Source: Apricaphanius iberus (lineage: Eukaryota > Chordata > Actinopteri > Cyprinodontiformes > Aphaniidae). Taken from it: a DNA stretch of 64,000 nucleotides. Below the pieces are notes generated by a model that searched no databases, was not told the origin of the DNA, and saw nothing but the letters and a program-made list of their open reading frames with translations. Shown in pieces: positions 32,905 to 44,290 of the stretch. The stretch is taken from positions 186,001 through 250,000 of the forward strand of contig JAPXFQ010000076.1 of NCBI GenBank assembly GCA_028564705.1, written 5' to 3'. The position numbers were made by a program, and so were the translations under genes. Positions within the stretch are counted from its first letter, which is position 1, and each line of letters starts with the position of its first letter.

Positions 32905-34463
32905 CAGGTGCTGGCCAGTAAATTAGAATATCATCAAAAAGTTGAATTATTTCAGTAATTCCATTCAAAACGTGAAACTTCTATAGTGTATACTTTCCTT
33001 CCACACACAGTGATATATTTCAAGTGTTTATTAATTTTCATTTTTATTATTACAACTGACAGCTAATGAAAACACCAAATTCAGTATCTCAGAAAACACC
33101 TGCTGCCACTCTAATCAGCTGATTAACTCAAAACACCTGCAAAGGCCTTTAAAAGGTCCCTCAGTCTTGTTCTGAAGGCTCCACAATCATGGGGAAGACT
33201 TCTGACTTAACAGCTGTCCAAAAGACGACCATTGACACCTTGTACAAGGAGGGCAAGACACAAAAGGTGATTGCTAAAGAAGCTGGCTGTTCGCAGAGCT
33301 CTGTGTCCAAGCACATTAACAGACAGGCGAAGGGACGGAAAAAATGTGGTAGAAAAAAGTGTACAAGCTCTAGGGATAACCGCACCCTGCAGAGAATTGT
33401 GACGACAAACCCATTCAAAAATGTGGGGGAGATCCACAAAGAGTGGACTGCAGCTGGAGTCAGCGCTTCAAGAACCACCACGAAGAGACTCATGAAAGAC
33501 ATGGGATTCAGCTGTCGCATTCCGTGTGTCAAGCCACTCTTGAACAAGAAACAGCGTAAGAAGCGTCTCGCCTGGGCCAAGGACAAAAAGGACTGGACTG
33601 CTGCTGAGTGGTCCAAAGTTATGTTTTCTGATGAAAGCAATTTTTGCATTTCCTTTGGAAATCAAGGACCCAGAGTCTGGAGGAAGAGCGGAGAAGCACA
33701 GAATCCACGTTGCATGAGGTCCAGTGTAAAGTTTCCACCGTCAGTGATGGTGTGGGGTGCCATGTCATCTGCCGGTGTTGGCCCACTCTGTTTCCTGAGG
33801 TCCAAGGTCAATGCAGCCGTCTACCAGGAAGTTTTAGAGCACTTCATGCTTCCTGCTGCTGACCAACTTTATGGGGATGCAGACTTCACTTTTCAACAGG
33901 ACTTGGCACCTGCACACAGTGCCAAAACCACCAGTACCTGGTTCAAGGACCATGGTATCCCTGTCCTTGATTGGCCAGCAAACTCGCCTGACCATGGGGT
34001 ATTGTGAAGCGGAAAATGCAATACGCTAGACCCAATAATGCAGAGGAGCTGAAGACGACTATCAGAGCAACCTGGGCTCTCATAACACCTGAGCAGTGCC
34101 ACAGACTGATCGAGTCCATGCCACGCCGCATTACTGCAGTAATTGAGGCAAAAGGAACCCCGACTAAGTATTGAGTGCTATACATGCACATTCTTTTCAT
34201 GTTCATTCTTTTCAGTTGGCCAACATTTAAAAAAAAAACATATTTTTTCATTGGCCTTTAAAATATTCTAATTTTTTGAGATACCAAATTTGGAGTTTTC
34301 ATTAGTTGTCACTTATAAATATCAAAATTAAAAGAAATAAACATTGGAAATACATTGGTCTGTGTGCATTGCATGAATATAATGTACAAGTTTCACGTTT
34401 TGAATGGAATTATTGAAATAATTCAACTTTTTGATGATATTCTAATTTACTGGCCAGCACCTG
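32905..34463 (+). mobile_element. Tc1-like DNA transposon
   Basis: 1559 bp with inverted repeats starting CAGGTGCTGGCCAGTAAATT (the first about 75 bp match well at both ends) and TA duplications at 32903-32904 and 34464-34465. It encodes a mutated transposase and lies inside ORF2 of L1-like copy A. Confidence 0.95.
33189..34174 (+). pseudogene. Tc1-like transposase, catalytic Glu lost
   Basis: Cut-and-paste transposase. The N-terminal paired-type helix-turn-helix (MGKTSDLTAVQKTTIDTLYK, GCSQSSVSKHI) is intact. The DDE core shows the first Asp in VMFSDESNF (about 33632) and the second in FQQDLAPAH. The expected SPDLNPIENLW block, holding the catalytic Glu, is interrupted: after SPD the frame shifts at 33993/33994 and ends at 34007. 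The correct frame resumes at once and continues to TKY and a stop at 34172. A loss of about 19 bp relative to intact relatives explains this. The copy is otherwise well preserved, so the loss may be recent. Confidence 0.92.
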
Positions 34464-35113
34464 TATATTGGAGCCTTTTGCTAAGAAATAATGACGACAG
34501 TTTGGTAGGTCTAGACTTCCTTTATCTTTGGACTTCTATAGTGTTTTCAAACTGATACGTGGGGGTTTATCTTAAAGAAATTGAGAAACAGAGGAATCCA
34601 GCTTGGGATCATTGAGAAAAAATCATTGATTCTAGACAAAACCATAATTTGTATTGTAGCTACTCTTCCAATAAATGTTATGGGAAGGGATTTCTATTTA
34701 GCAAGATCATCTTCCACTTTTTTGAAAAGTGGGACATAGTTAGCTTTGATAAGTCGGCCAGTCTTGGTGAGATATAGATTCCTAAATATGTAATATTTCC
34801 TGACCGGAGTTTCACAGCAACAGGACTCTGGGAAGAACAATTGATTGGAAGGACTGTAGATTTTACCCAGTTTATGGAATAGCATGAACCTCTTGAATAA
34901 GATTTTATAAACTCGATTACCTGAGAGAGAGATAGGTTTGTGAATGCTGTAGAAAAAGTAGTACATCAACTGCATACAGACTAATTTTATGTTCTATTTT
35001 ATTTTATTGTATACCTTTAATATTATTAGTTTGCCTGATTGCTGCTGCTAATGGTTCGATAAAATAGCAAACAGGGAGGGAGAAAGTGGACATCCCTGCA
35101 TCCCTGGTACCTC

Positions 35114-35750
35114 TGTGGGGATAACCAAGGAAAAGAAACAGAGGAAAAGACACCCCCCCCTTCTCCTATTCTCCGGAAAACTTTTTTTTTTGTTACACTT
35201 ATTTATTTAGAAAGTACATAACTGCTGAGCAACATCTTAGATTTATAGGTGCAATTCATACTTGCTGCCACAAGGTGTAGGTAAATGCATGTGAATCGTG
35301 TATTCTGGCGTAGAGTAGGCATATGTGTCACTGTACCTCATTGTGTTGCAGGTAAGGTGTTCATTACACAATGAATGAATTCCGGACGTTGTTAGAGTAA
35401 TAGTGGGACAGTTTTGCCGATTTTTGTCCACTAAGATGTCGGTTTTAGGCTTGGTAGCTTGGCCGAAAATGAAGCTAAGCTAAGAGCAGCAGGGGAAAGG
35501 GAAATGCTACCAGAAGCTCTTCAGTACATTTGACCTTATAAATCTACCGTGTAAAGAGTAACATGAAGTTGCAGCTGTAGCCTATGTACTTTCTATTCTT
35601 TTCATGTACGGTTGTAAATGTATTCTGGCGTAGAGTAGGCATTAACTCCGTTGCTGTAAAACATGCAGATGCCCAGACTACACTATATTCACTGTACCTC
35701 ATTGTGTTGCAGACAATAAAACTGGGAGTCCTGTCATTAAGGGTGCAACA
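35114..35750. repeat. solo LTR
   Basis: 637 bp, TGTGGGG...GCAACA ends, flanked by CCTC at 35110-35113 and 35751-35754. It contains AATAAA near 35715. The flanks join to give the L1 ORF2 sequence seen in copy B near 52487 ('ggtacctctctgaagg'). An internal pair of direct repeats (35300-35351 and 35620-35712) starts 'gtattctggcgtagagtagg'. Confidence 0.75.
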
Positions 35751-38376
35751 CCTCTCTGAAGGAATAACCTTGATGATGTTTGATTATTAGTCCTAATACA
35801 TGCCGTTGGGGAGCTATATAATATTTTTAACCAGTCTATAAAATAATTTCCCAACCCAATTTTATGTAAGGTTGCAAATAAAAATGTACAGTCTATCAAA
35901 TGCTTTTTCTGCATCTGAAGATAATATGCTAGTTTGGATGTTTTTACAGTAGGAATAATCTATTAAATCTATTAATCTCCGTGAATTTGTGGAGGAAAGC
36001 CTCCCTTTTATTATTTACTCTATTCTTCTTGCAAGTGCTTTGCAGATTATTTTAAGGTCAACATTGATCAGAGAAATGGGACGATAACTGGTAGGAGACA
36101 TAGGTCTTTCCCTGGTTTTAATAGAAGATTGATGTAGGCAGAGTTCATGTTTGGTGGTAGTCGGCCATTTTCCTTTGTTTCCTGTAACATTTTGTAGAAT
36201 GTTGGTGCCAGAATATTCCAGAATTCTTTATAGAACTCTGCTGGAAATCCATCTCGGCCTGGAGCTTTATTATTGGGCATGCTTTGGCGGGCCTCAAGGA
36301 GTTGAGCCACTGTTAGCGGTGAATCCAGGGCCATTGCTTGACTGTCTGATGCTTTAGGAAGAGTTATTTTCTCCAGAAATTGTTTGATTTCATTATTTGA
36401 TGGGTTTATATGTGGTGAGTATAAAATCTCAAAAAATTCTTTGGAAGTGTTTTTAATTCTTCTCGGATCATATACCATATTGCCAATTTGGTCTTTGATT
36501 GCAGATATAGTTGTTTTTTCTTTATTTACTTTTAGCTGGTAAACCAAGAAGCTACCTGATTTATTACTATGTTCAATGTTTCTATTCAAAGTCTTTTGAT
36601 TATTAACTGTGTCCCTTTATTAATAATTTAATTTAATTCTAATTTTGCTCTTATTATTGCTTAAGCTCTCCTCATCCAGGGAAGCTTCTAATGATTTGAT
36701 AGTTTCTTCTAATTCCTGAACATGTTTATTTTCTGTTCTCTTTATATTTGCTGAGAATGAAATTATTTTACCTCTAATCACAGCTTTCCCTGCCTCCCAG
36801 AGAGTGGATGGTGACATACCAGGGAGGTCATTAAGTTCTAAGTATGAAGCCCATTCGTTTTCAATATATTCAATAAATTCTCTATCCTTAAGTAATGATG
36901 AATTAAATTTCCAATTTTTGTACTGAAGGGTTGCTTTCCTTTTTACTAGATTTAAAGAAACAGGAGCGTGATCGCTGATAATTGTAGGATGTATCTCAAT
37001 GTCTTAAATGTCATTCAACAGTGAGCTGCTGACTAAAACATAGTCCAATCTAGAATAAGAATGGTGGACATTTGAGAAAAAAGTTTATATTTTGTCGTTG
37101 GGATGAAGAGATCGCCATGCATCGCTAAGTCCATAATCGCTCATGTACTGTTTAACTATATCTATGTTGTTGTACTGAGCCTATCTATTTACTTATTTAA
37201 ACCAAAGTTGAGCCCCCCCACCCCACCCCCCCCACCCCGAGAAGAATTGAGCAATCCACGTGATTAGCCAAAACCAAGAAAAAGGTATGAAAAAATTAGG
37301 GGTCGTCAACATTTGGGCTATATACACTAACTATACATAACTTTTGGTTATGTATAAATAGTTTTAATATTATAAATATACCCTCTGGATCTGTAACTGT
37401 GTCAATTGTTTTAAAATAAGCATTTTTTATTCATTAATATTGCTACTCCTTGTTGTCTAGAGTTATAGCATGAAGAAAATACATTAGGATACTCCAGGGA
37501 TTTTAAATCATTAGCAGTTGAGCTTGATTTATGAATCTCCTGTAGTAAGACAACATCTGCCTTCAATTGTTTAAGGTGGTTGAAAATCTTAATCCTTTTA
37601 TCTCTAGAACCAGATCCACGAATATTCCATGTTAGAAATTTGACAGGATTCATAGAGCTAAGATAAACACTAGACATTTACTATCGCCGGATGAATATAG
37701 GTGTAGTCTTGGTTTTTCCATGGAGTTGCCTGATTCAAAATCCAGAAGCAGAGATAAAGACAGATATATAAAATACCATTACATGTGTAAAGAATGAGAG
37801 TATGATGGAGAAACATAAATATGCTATAGCAAAAGTATGTGTGTTTGAAAGAAAAAGGAAGAAAAGTAATTAAGAGATTTGGTGATACAAATGTGAAAAA
37901 AAGAAAAAACAAAGTTGTCAACCCAGTGCACAGCCTTACTCCCGCCCATATTTACAAACGTAAACAACCTGCTGAGCAGTGCTTTCCTTAAACTATAGTT
38001 ATCTGATCAAACAACTTCTATCTAGACTCTGTTAAATATGACTAATAAAGCCAAGGATTAACCTGAGGTTTCCTAAACAGCTGATGTTAATCAGTTTATC
38101 TATAGTAAAAGTTTATCTACAGTTTATCTACACTATAGTTTATTTAAAGTTTATCTATAGTAACTGTAGCCTTACAGCCTTCATTAATATGTTTCTTCCT
38201 AAGTGGAGATAACACACGTCTTCTGTCCAGGAATGATCATTAATGCTGTAATTCGTCCACCGCAGCTCTCTCCCATTTCCTTTGATATGTTCTTTTTGGT
38301 TTAAGTGTTCAAATTTAGCAACAATTGGTCGCATCGGGTGTTGCTCGGGTTTCTTACCTCCGAGCCGATTGAACTG

Positions 38377-38469
38377 ATGAAAAGTTATGTTTTTAACCGT
38401 GTCGCTTGGCAGTTTCAGCTGATGTTGGATGAACTGTCGGATTGTGATTTCTGCGTCTTACTCTGCCTG
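38377..38469 (-). pseudogene. L1-like ORF1 fragment, copy A
   Basis: Homologous to copy B near 53650-53745: both plus strands share 'gttatgtttttaa' and 'gtgtcgcttggcagtttcag'. Only the 3' half of ORF1 remains, because the LINE is 5'-truncated at the insertion joint. Confidence 0.7.
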
Positions 38470-38733
38470 CTCTTCCTTCAACACTTCCTTAAACAATTTG
38501 GTTGGTATTGGGTCTAACATACAAATTGAAGGTTTAGATGAAGCTAATATTTGTGATAATTCCGAAGGTTCAACAGAATCAAACCGGTACAGACATAAAC
38601 ATTGTTCCACAGTTCTCTCTGATACTGCCTCATTTTACTGAGAGAGACGTAATCATGTTTGGGAGAATGTCATTTATTTTGTTTTTAAAAGAATTTGTTT
38701 TACTTATGAAAAATCCCATAAAGTCATCACTAC
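38470..38733 (-). mobile_element. L2/CR1-like LINE, copy 3, 5' part
   Basis: Continuation of the LINE that ends at 29970. In the minus strand it reads MGFFISK, then INDILPNM and SICMLDPIPTKLFKEV, which joins in frame to FPLVTGPILEM on the other side of the L1-like insertion. Confidence 0.8.
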
Positions 38734-39139
38734 TGTTAGGGTCCCCACTGGATATGGGATGGTGACCGTCGGATTATCACGCTCCAGATGCGGACAGGCG
38801 ATGCCTCGAGGACCGGCGGTGGAACATTGAGGTCTGGGAGCTGATACTAACGATGGAAGGGATTTCTCGGTGTTAGATGTGGAGCTGAGTGCGAGCAGGA
38901 GGTTGGTTGGGCTGGCTGACAGATCAGGCAACACTGGTCTGGTTGGGAAGGACTGATGCATAAAGATAAATAATGAGGTCTAAACGACATGAAGACAAGG
39001 TATGAGCAGAGTGGAGGTGGGTGGAAGTCTTTTAAGCTGAGGGGAGAGTGAAGTGATTCTCAGGAAGCTCATCAGGTGTGGCTGGTTTGAGTCGGCTCTG
39101 GTTGTGAATCACCTGAAGAGAGCTGGGACCACAGTAACA
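38734..39139. repeat. LTR-like segment
   Basis: Begins TGTTAGGGTC and ends ACAGTAACA, giving the 5-bp terminal palindrome TGTTA/TAACA. It is 406 bp long and non-coding. Flanking duplication was not found and the LINE does not resume to its right, so the call is tentative. Confidence 0.35.
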
Positions 39140-39164
39140 AGGGGTACTATTTGTGACATACTAC

Positions 39165-39610
39165 AATGTTTGAGATTAAAGTCCTGTAGACTAAAAATCC
39201 TTTCTAACCTTATTAAATCTGACTTTACCAAATCTGAAAGAAAATTTCACTACAGTACAACTTTATCAGATAATGCCGTAACAAGTTTAAAGAAGCTGTT
39301 CCATTCTTCCCTCAGTGTCTCAGAATAACACAATGGAAGGTAGCAATTCCATTTCTAACCTTTCAGAAATTGATGGTCTTGTACATAGCATTACTTCCTC
39401 ATTGCATCTGGCACAAGACAGTGCAGCCCCCTTTAAAAAAGAAGGTGATCAACCATAGGAAATTGGCTGCCTGGTTTAATGCAGAGTTATGAACTTTAAA
39501 ACAGAACAATAGGAAACTGGATAGAAATAGAGCTTAATCTTTTTATGGGATTCTTCATAAAATAAATTCTATTAAGAATAAATTCATTGTCATTCTCCCA
39601 AACATGATTA
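39165..39610 (+). mobile_element. L2/CR1-like LINE fragment
   Basis: Plus-strand pieces in broken frames: YSTTLSDNAVTSLKKLFHSS, then a segment like the pre-RT linker of copy 2 (APFKK, LAAWF-type) and FMGFFI. It is a short, heavily decayed relative of copies 1-3. Confidence 0.6.
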
Positions 39611-41512
39611 ACATTTTTTTATTAACAAAAACGTATTTTCTAGAGTGTTGAACAAATAAATTATATAAAAATTATAGTGTTATTTCCTGATTTTTTTATG
39701 TCCATCAGTTAAATGTATCCATGAGGAAAATCACAGAATTTATTTTAAGTGGAACAACTTGTACAAATGATGCCTTATTAATTTCAACCAAAATACTCAT
39801 TTGGTAATCAAAGTAAAATGGATTATTCTTTTTTAACCCTCCCTCTGGTACCCTTAATATTATATATTTGCCACTTTAATCTAATTTGGGGGTTGAAGAT
39901 GTAACAAACTTGTTTGGTTTAAGCTCCTAACCCAGTACTGTTGTGTTAAATCAATCCCGACCTGGAATGTTGCATCACTGACCCAATGCTGGGTTAGCAG
40001 CTCTGAAATATATTCATAATGTGTGTCTGACGTTTACCTTTTAAAATAAAAATAAAACAATCCAAATCCATCCCAGGGTTAATTATCATACATAATGAAG
40101 AGTTGCATGACAGTATAACCTACAATAATATTTTTTTAATGAAATGAAAAAGGTTTAATATGTTCATTTATAATTTCATATATACCCTCATATTCATGCT
40201 TAGCTTTCATCCAAAATGAACAAAGTCACAGCTTGCCATTCTCTGTTGTTCTATGACACTCTGACAGCGTTTTCTTAAACACTGGTTAGTTTTGCGCATT
40301 AACTGTTATAGCAGTTAGATGCAGCTCCACACAAAATCTCAGCACTGGAAGTTGATCTCATCTTTTAATGATGAAATTTGGCCTGATGTTCCCCTGATAT
40401 TTTTGCATTCTTGACCTATATGTGGATAAAATAAACCAAACATTTACCCGGAATAACCTTTGGATTTTCCTCTTGGAGTCAGAGGCCCACTCAGAATCCT
40501 ATATTTGCTCAGACTGATGTCAGACGTCTATTCATGGTGTGCATGATTGTTTCTAGGATATTGATTTGGCATATTTAAAGATCAACTTTGACATGAGCAG
40601 TAGATGTGGAGCTAAGTAGTATCAGGAGCCATGACTATCGTATAGCTATGGGCTAATGCTCGACCTTATTGCTGCCAAATGAACCACTGAGAGGCAATCA
40701 CTGAAATTTGCCCACCTCTCTGCTTCCAGAATGAATCATATCCTTGCCGGTTGGTGCCAACCAGTTTGCACTCTGAGCAGTAAACTCACTCAGAGCTTTA
40801 ACAAGGTGAAGAGTCAGATTAGTTGTGAGGCTGCTATACTCCCTGCAGAGTTTCAGCTGTTTCTTCAACAGCTGATGTAATTAAATGTAAACCATTAGCA
40901 AACACAAACAAGCATGCAGAAGCACCTGTTTATATTGAGATGAGATAATGAGGCAATTATGCGATTGTGTTAATCGAAGGGGCACGTTCAGGCATATTTG
41001 CCCGTTTGGTGCATGCTTGCTAACACAGCAGGCTAATTGGTTGGTGCAACAGGACATATGAAAATCAGTGCAACGCAAACAAGTATTTAAGAGTTGGACA
41101 CACAGGACAGGCAGCAGTACCTTCTATATCAATGCCTTTATGACTAAGGACAAAATAGATAGTGGCAGGCAGTGCTTGGTTTGGAACTTAATGAGCCATC
41201 TCAAATTTTCCTACCATTTCAAACATTTACTTCAAACCCCACCCTCTCATTAAACTTTTCCATGCTCGACCCTGAATGTAGACATAATTTGATTACATTT
41301 TTGCTCTGTCCTTGGAGATAGATAGGCGACTGAGATTATGGTAAGTGATTTATCCCAATTTTCCATAGAATTAGATTTTTTTTTTTATTTGCGTGAATAT
41401 AAAAAAGGCAAAGATAAATATCAGAAAACTGATCATGTTTTGTACAAATCCATTTCTACAGTTTTTTACTTGAAATTAAGTTAAGTTCTTCTGCAATATA
41501 GGGTTATGTCTT
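39611..41512. other. gene-free stretch
   Basis: AT-rich non-coding DNA. No repeat family, RNA gene or exon was recognised. Confidence 0.4.
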
Positions 41513-42990
41513 ATGTCTAAATCTTTATAAAAGCATTCTTCGACAAACTAGAACAGCAAATTTTATGGGATTCTTCATAAATAAAATAAATTATTTTAAC
41601 AATAAAATAAATGATATTCTCCCAAACGTGATTAATTTTATCTTAGTAAATGAAGCAGTATCAGAGAGAACTGTAGAACCATGTTTATGTCTATACGTTC
41701 TATATGTTTTGATTCAGTTGACGTTTCGGTTATCACAAATATTAGCTTCATCTAAACCTTCAACTTGTGTGTTAGAACCAATATGGACCAAATTATTCAA
41801 TTAAGTGTTTGCTCTGGTTACTGGCCCTATTATAGCTTCGATGAATCTGTATTTAATTAATGGATATGTACCACAATTTAAAGGCACAGTGTGTAATTTT
41901 CGGCCAGTAGGGGGTTGTGCCTAAATTATCACTAGCATGGGGTATCTGTGTCTTTGAGTAAGAAACTCAACAACGGAAGCCCATGAGAAGTATACGTGTG
42001 GTCAGCCATTTCACTCCGTGATACGGTAACTAGCGCCCGGTATGTGAGCTCCAGGTTAGCTACTGATTCAAACTTCCTGTAGCAGGCGGGGAGAGCGTGA
42101 CTCAAAACATAGTTGTCACCAAAGTTTGTCTGTCCGCTTTGTCCGTCCGGGCTCTTGTAGAAGTAAAGATGGTGTCTAATATGGCTCCCCCCTGAAAAGA
42201 GGACCCGCACCTATGTATATTAAAGTCATATTTTACAATATCACCAAAATTCTACAATTAATGTGCTTTACGTAATCATTTTTTCATAATATTTCAATGG
42301 CTATTTTCAAAGATGTACTGCAAAAATTACACACTGTCACTTTAAGGTTGCTGTAAGTAAACCTTTACTTAAGCAACCCTCTCTCGATCAAAATAACTTA
42401 GCTAATTACATTCTTATATCAAACCTTCCTTTCTCATCCAACATATTTTGGGAAAATAGTTGCTAATCAAGAATGTGAGCATCTAAAAAGCAACAACCTG
42501 TTTGAAGATTTTAATTCAGGCTTTAGAGCTCATCATAGCACTGAAACAACACTGGTGAAAGTTAATAATGATATTCTTATGTCCTCAGATGTTGTGAGTG
42601 TTCTGGTCTTGTTGGATCCTAGTGCTGCTTTTGACACAGTCCATCATAATAATACCTTAGAAAGGTTCGAAAATGTTTCAAGGATCAAGGGAACAGAAAT
42701 AGGTTGGTTTAAATCATCTGTCCGACAGATTCCAGTTTGTTCATGCTAATGATAAACCTTCACACTCAATGGTTACTTGTGGAGTACAACAGGGTTCTGT
42801 GCTTGGACCTATTCTCTTTAATATATATGCTTTCAACTGGTAAAAAATATTGGACAGCATGGTATGAATTTTCACAGCAGTTCTGATGATACAAAACTAT
42901 ATGTATCCATAAATCCTGATGAATCCCAGTTTTAGTCTGTGAGGCAGACACTATCTTTAAGACTAGGCTTAAAATCGTCCTTTTTTTTGT
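41513..42990 (+). mobile_element. L2/CR1-like LINE fragment with nested MITE
   Basis: Readable pieces are FINKINYFNNKINDILPNVI (about 41565-41640), the RT fingers at 42350-42740 (LLDPSAAFDTVHHN) and a short piece of the 3' ORF end near 42940-42975 after an internal deletion. A TTAA-flanked MITE splits it at 41882-42341. Confidence 0.78.
41882..42341. mobile_element. TTAA-flanked MITE
   Basis: 460 bp, inverted ends AGGCACAGTGTGTAATTTT and, reversed from the right, AGTGACAGTGTGTAATTTT. Flanked by TTAA at 41878-41881 and 42342-42345. Copy 2 of the LINE at 21731-21760 shows the empty site 'gagtttaaaattgctgtaa'. TTAA duplications fit piggyBac or Kolobok; which one is not settled. Confidence 0.8.
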
Positions 42991-43320
42991 TCGCTGTGAA
43001 TTTACAGTAAATCACTGGAAAAATCTTGCATGACTTTCACAGTGGGGATTACAGTAATATACCACAGTAATTTACTGTAATTTTTATCAGATATTTTACT
43101 ATGCATTGTTTCAAAAGCATAACTGTTTATTGTAATTTTACAGCTTCAATGACAATGCAATTACCATGATTTTACAGTACATAACTGTGGAATTACGACC
43201 TTTTGCTGTAAATCATTACAATCAGACCCTGTAATTTTACAGTGTGTACTGTGAAAGTAATGTAAAAGTTGACAGTAATTTACTGTCAATTTGCTATGTA
43301 TACTGTTGTGTATGTACAAT
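42991..43320. repeat. cluster of ACAGTAA/TTACTGT motifs
   Basis: About a dozen direct or inverted copies of short blocks such as 'acagtaatttactgt' and 'attttacagt'. It looks like a degenerate small-palindrome repeat or the end of an unnamed MITE. No coding content. Confidence 0.45.
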
Positions 43321-43714
43321 CCCCCCCCAAACAAACAACTCTGAGGTAAAGTCAGTGTTAGCCCAGTGGTATGTTTATTAACAAAAATATATTTTTTACG
43401 TACAGCAGATGCCAAGAACTTAAAGAATTCAAGAAATCCAACTTTCTAGTCATAAAAGGCATCTGAAAATGATAAAACAACTGTGGAAACTTACAATACT
43501 TACAATTAAACAACCATCCTAGCAAATTCAACTAGCTTTGTCCCAATAACAGCAATTAACAGTATGGGAATGAGGCCTTCATGGCAAGGTAAGAGAAGAA
43601 TGGAGACAGTGATGAAGTCCACATGCAACATCATTGTGTAAAAATCTTGTAGTTCAAAGTTATATAAAAAAATTACGAAAGAACTAGGTTACTTAAAACT
43701 AGAACAAAGTATTT

Positions 43715-44290
43715 GGGCCATTGTAAACAAAACAAAATATTTTGGAGTAAATTTCTACTCAAAGAACACAAAATTATTAAGATTAATTGCACACATTTTC
43801 AAGAAAAAACTGAAATTCTCTCATGTCAAAAAGTAGTAAAATTACCAGTTAGGAGACAGAAGTTTCGAGATTAATTTCAGATAATTTCTAGAAAAAAGCG
43901 TAATTCTCTGTAGAAAAAAAGAAAAATTGCAAGAACAAACAGACATTTCTGATTAAAGGCATACATATTCGATATCTTAACTAAGATATTTCTGACAATG
44001 TAAAGTCAGAAAATTGTAAAAAAAAATGTGCCTTTAATGATAGAAATTTCTAAGTAGTTTTTTCACACAAACTTTCTATTTTTCTACATCAGAGAATTAC
44101 ATGTTCCTTTCCTAGAAAATATCTGAAATCAAGCTCTAAACTTCTGTCTTTTATCTCGTAATTTTACGACTTTTGTGCGAGTGAAATTTTCGAGTTTCTT
44201 CTGGAAAATATGTGCTATTAATCTCAGAAGTTCTGAGATTTTTGGATGGAAATTTACTCCAAAATATTTTTGTTTTGTTTACAATGGCCC
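43715..44290. repeat. long imperfect palindrome (foldback element)
   Basis: About 576 bp. The left arm begins GGGCCATTGTAAACAAAAC and the right arm ends with its complement (GTTTTGTTTACAATGGCCC). Matching continues inwards through 'gacagaagttt', 'ttctctg' and 'ttaaaggca'. A perfect inner palindrome ATATCTTAACTAAGATAT lies near 43971-43988. Probably a foldback MITE; a clear target duplication was not seen. Confidence 0.75.

Larger units (their letters stand above)
31835..37677 (-). pseudogene. L1-like ORF2 (endonuclease and RT) remnant, copy A
   Basis: From 5' to 3' in sense. The endonuclease N-terminus is at 37677-37411 (VKFLTWNIRGSGSRDKRIKI, DVVLLQEIHKS). The linker is at 36817-36620 (MSPSTLWEAGKAVIRGKIIS). 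RT fingers are at 36589-36068 (MPNNKAPGRDGFPAEFYKEF). Palm and thumb fragments lie at 35914-34694, and the C-terminal Cys-rich region at 32615-31835 (CLQCTSNIPDNYIHALWFCP). The ORF is broken by frameshifts and by the two nested insertions. The endonuclease is present here but missing in copy B. Confidence 0.85.
29971..38469 (-). mobile_element. L1/Tx1-like LINE, copy A (nested host)
   Basis: Minus-oriented. A poly(T) block at 29971-29991 is the A-tail. A G-rich 3' UTR (sense strand) follows, then ORF2 from 31835 to 37677, and a 5'-truncated ORF1 piece to 38469. The 7-bp duplication CTCTTCC at 29964-29970 and 38470-38476 brackets the insertion, and the L2-like LINE reads in frame across the two flanks. 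A Tc1-like element and a solo LTR were later inserted into it. Confidence 0.88.

Noticed and set aside
33161..33665. 162-residue minus-strand frame
   Set aside because: Exact shadow of the Tc1-like transposase gene on the plus strand.
41932..42210. 92-residue minus-strand frame
   Set aside because: Lies wholly within the TTAA-flanked MITE and has no motif.
42991..43320. CRISPR-like array
   Set aside because: Repeats are short, irregular and inverted, and the genome is eukaryotic.
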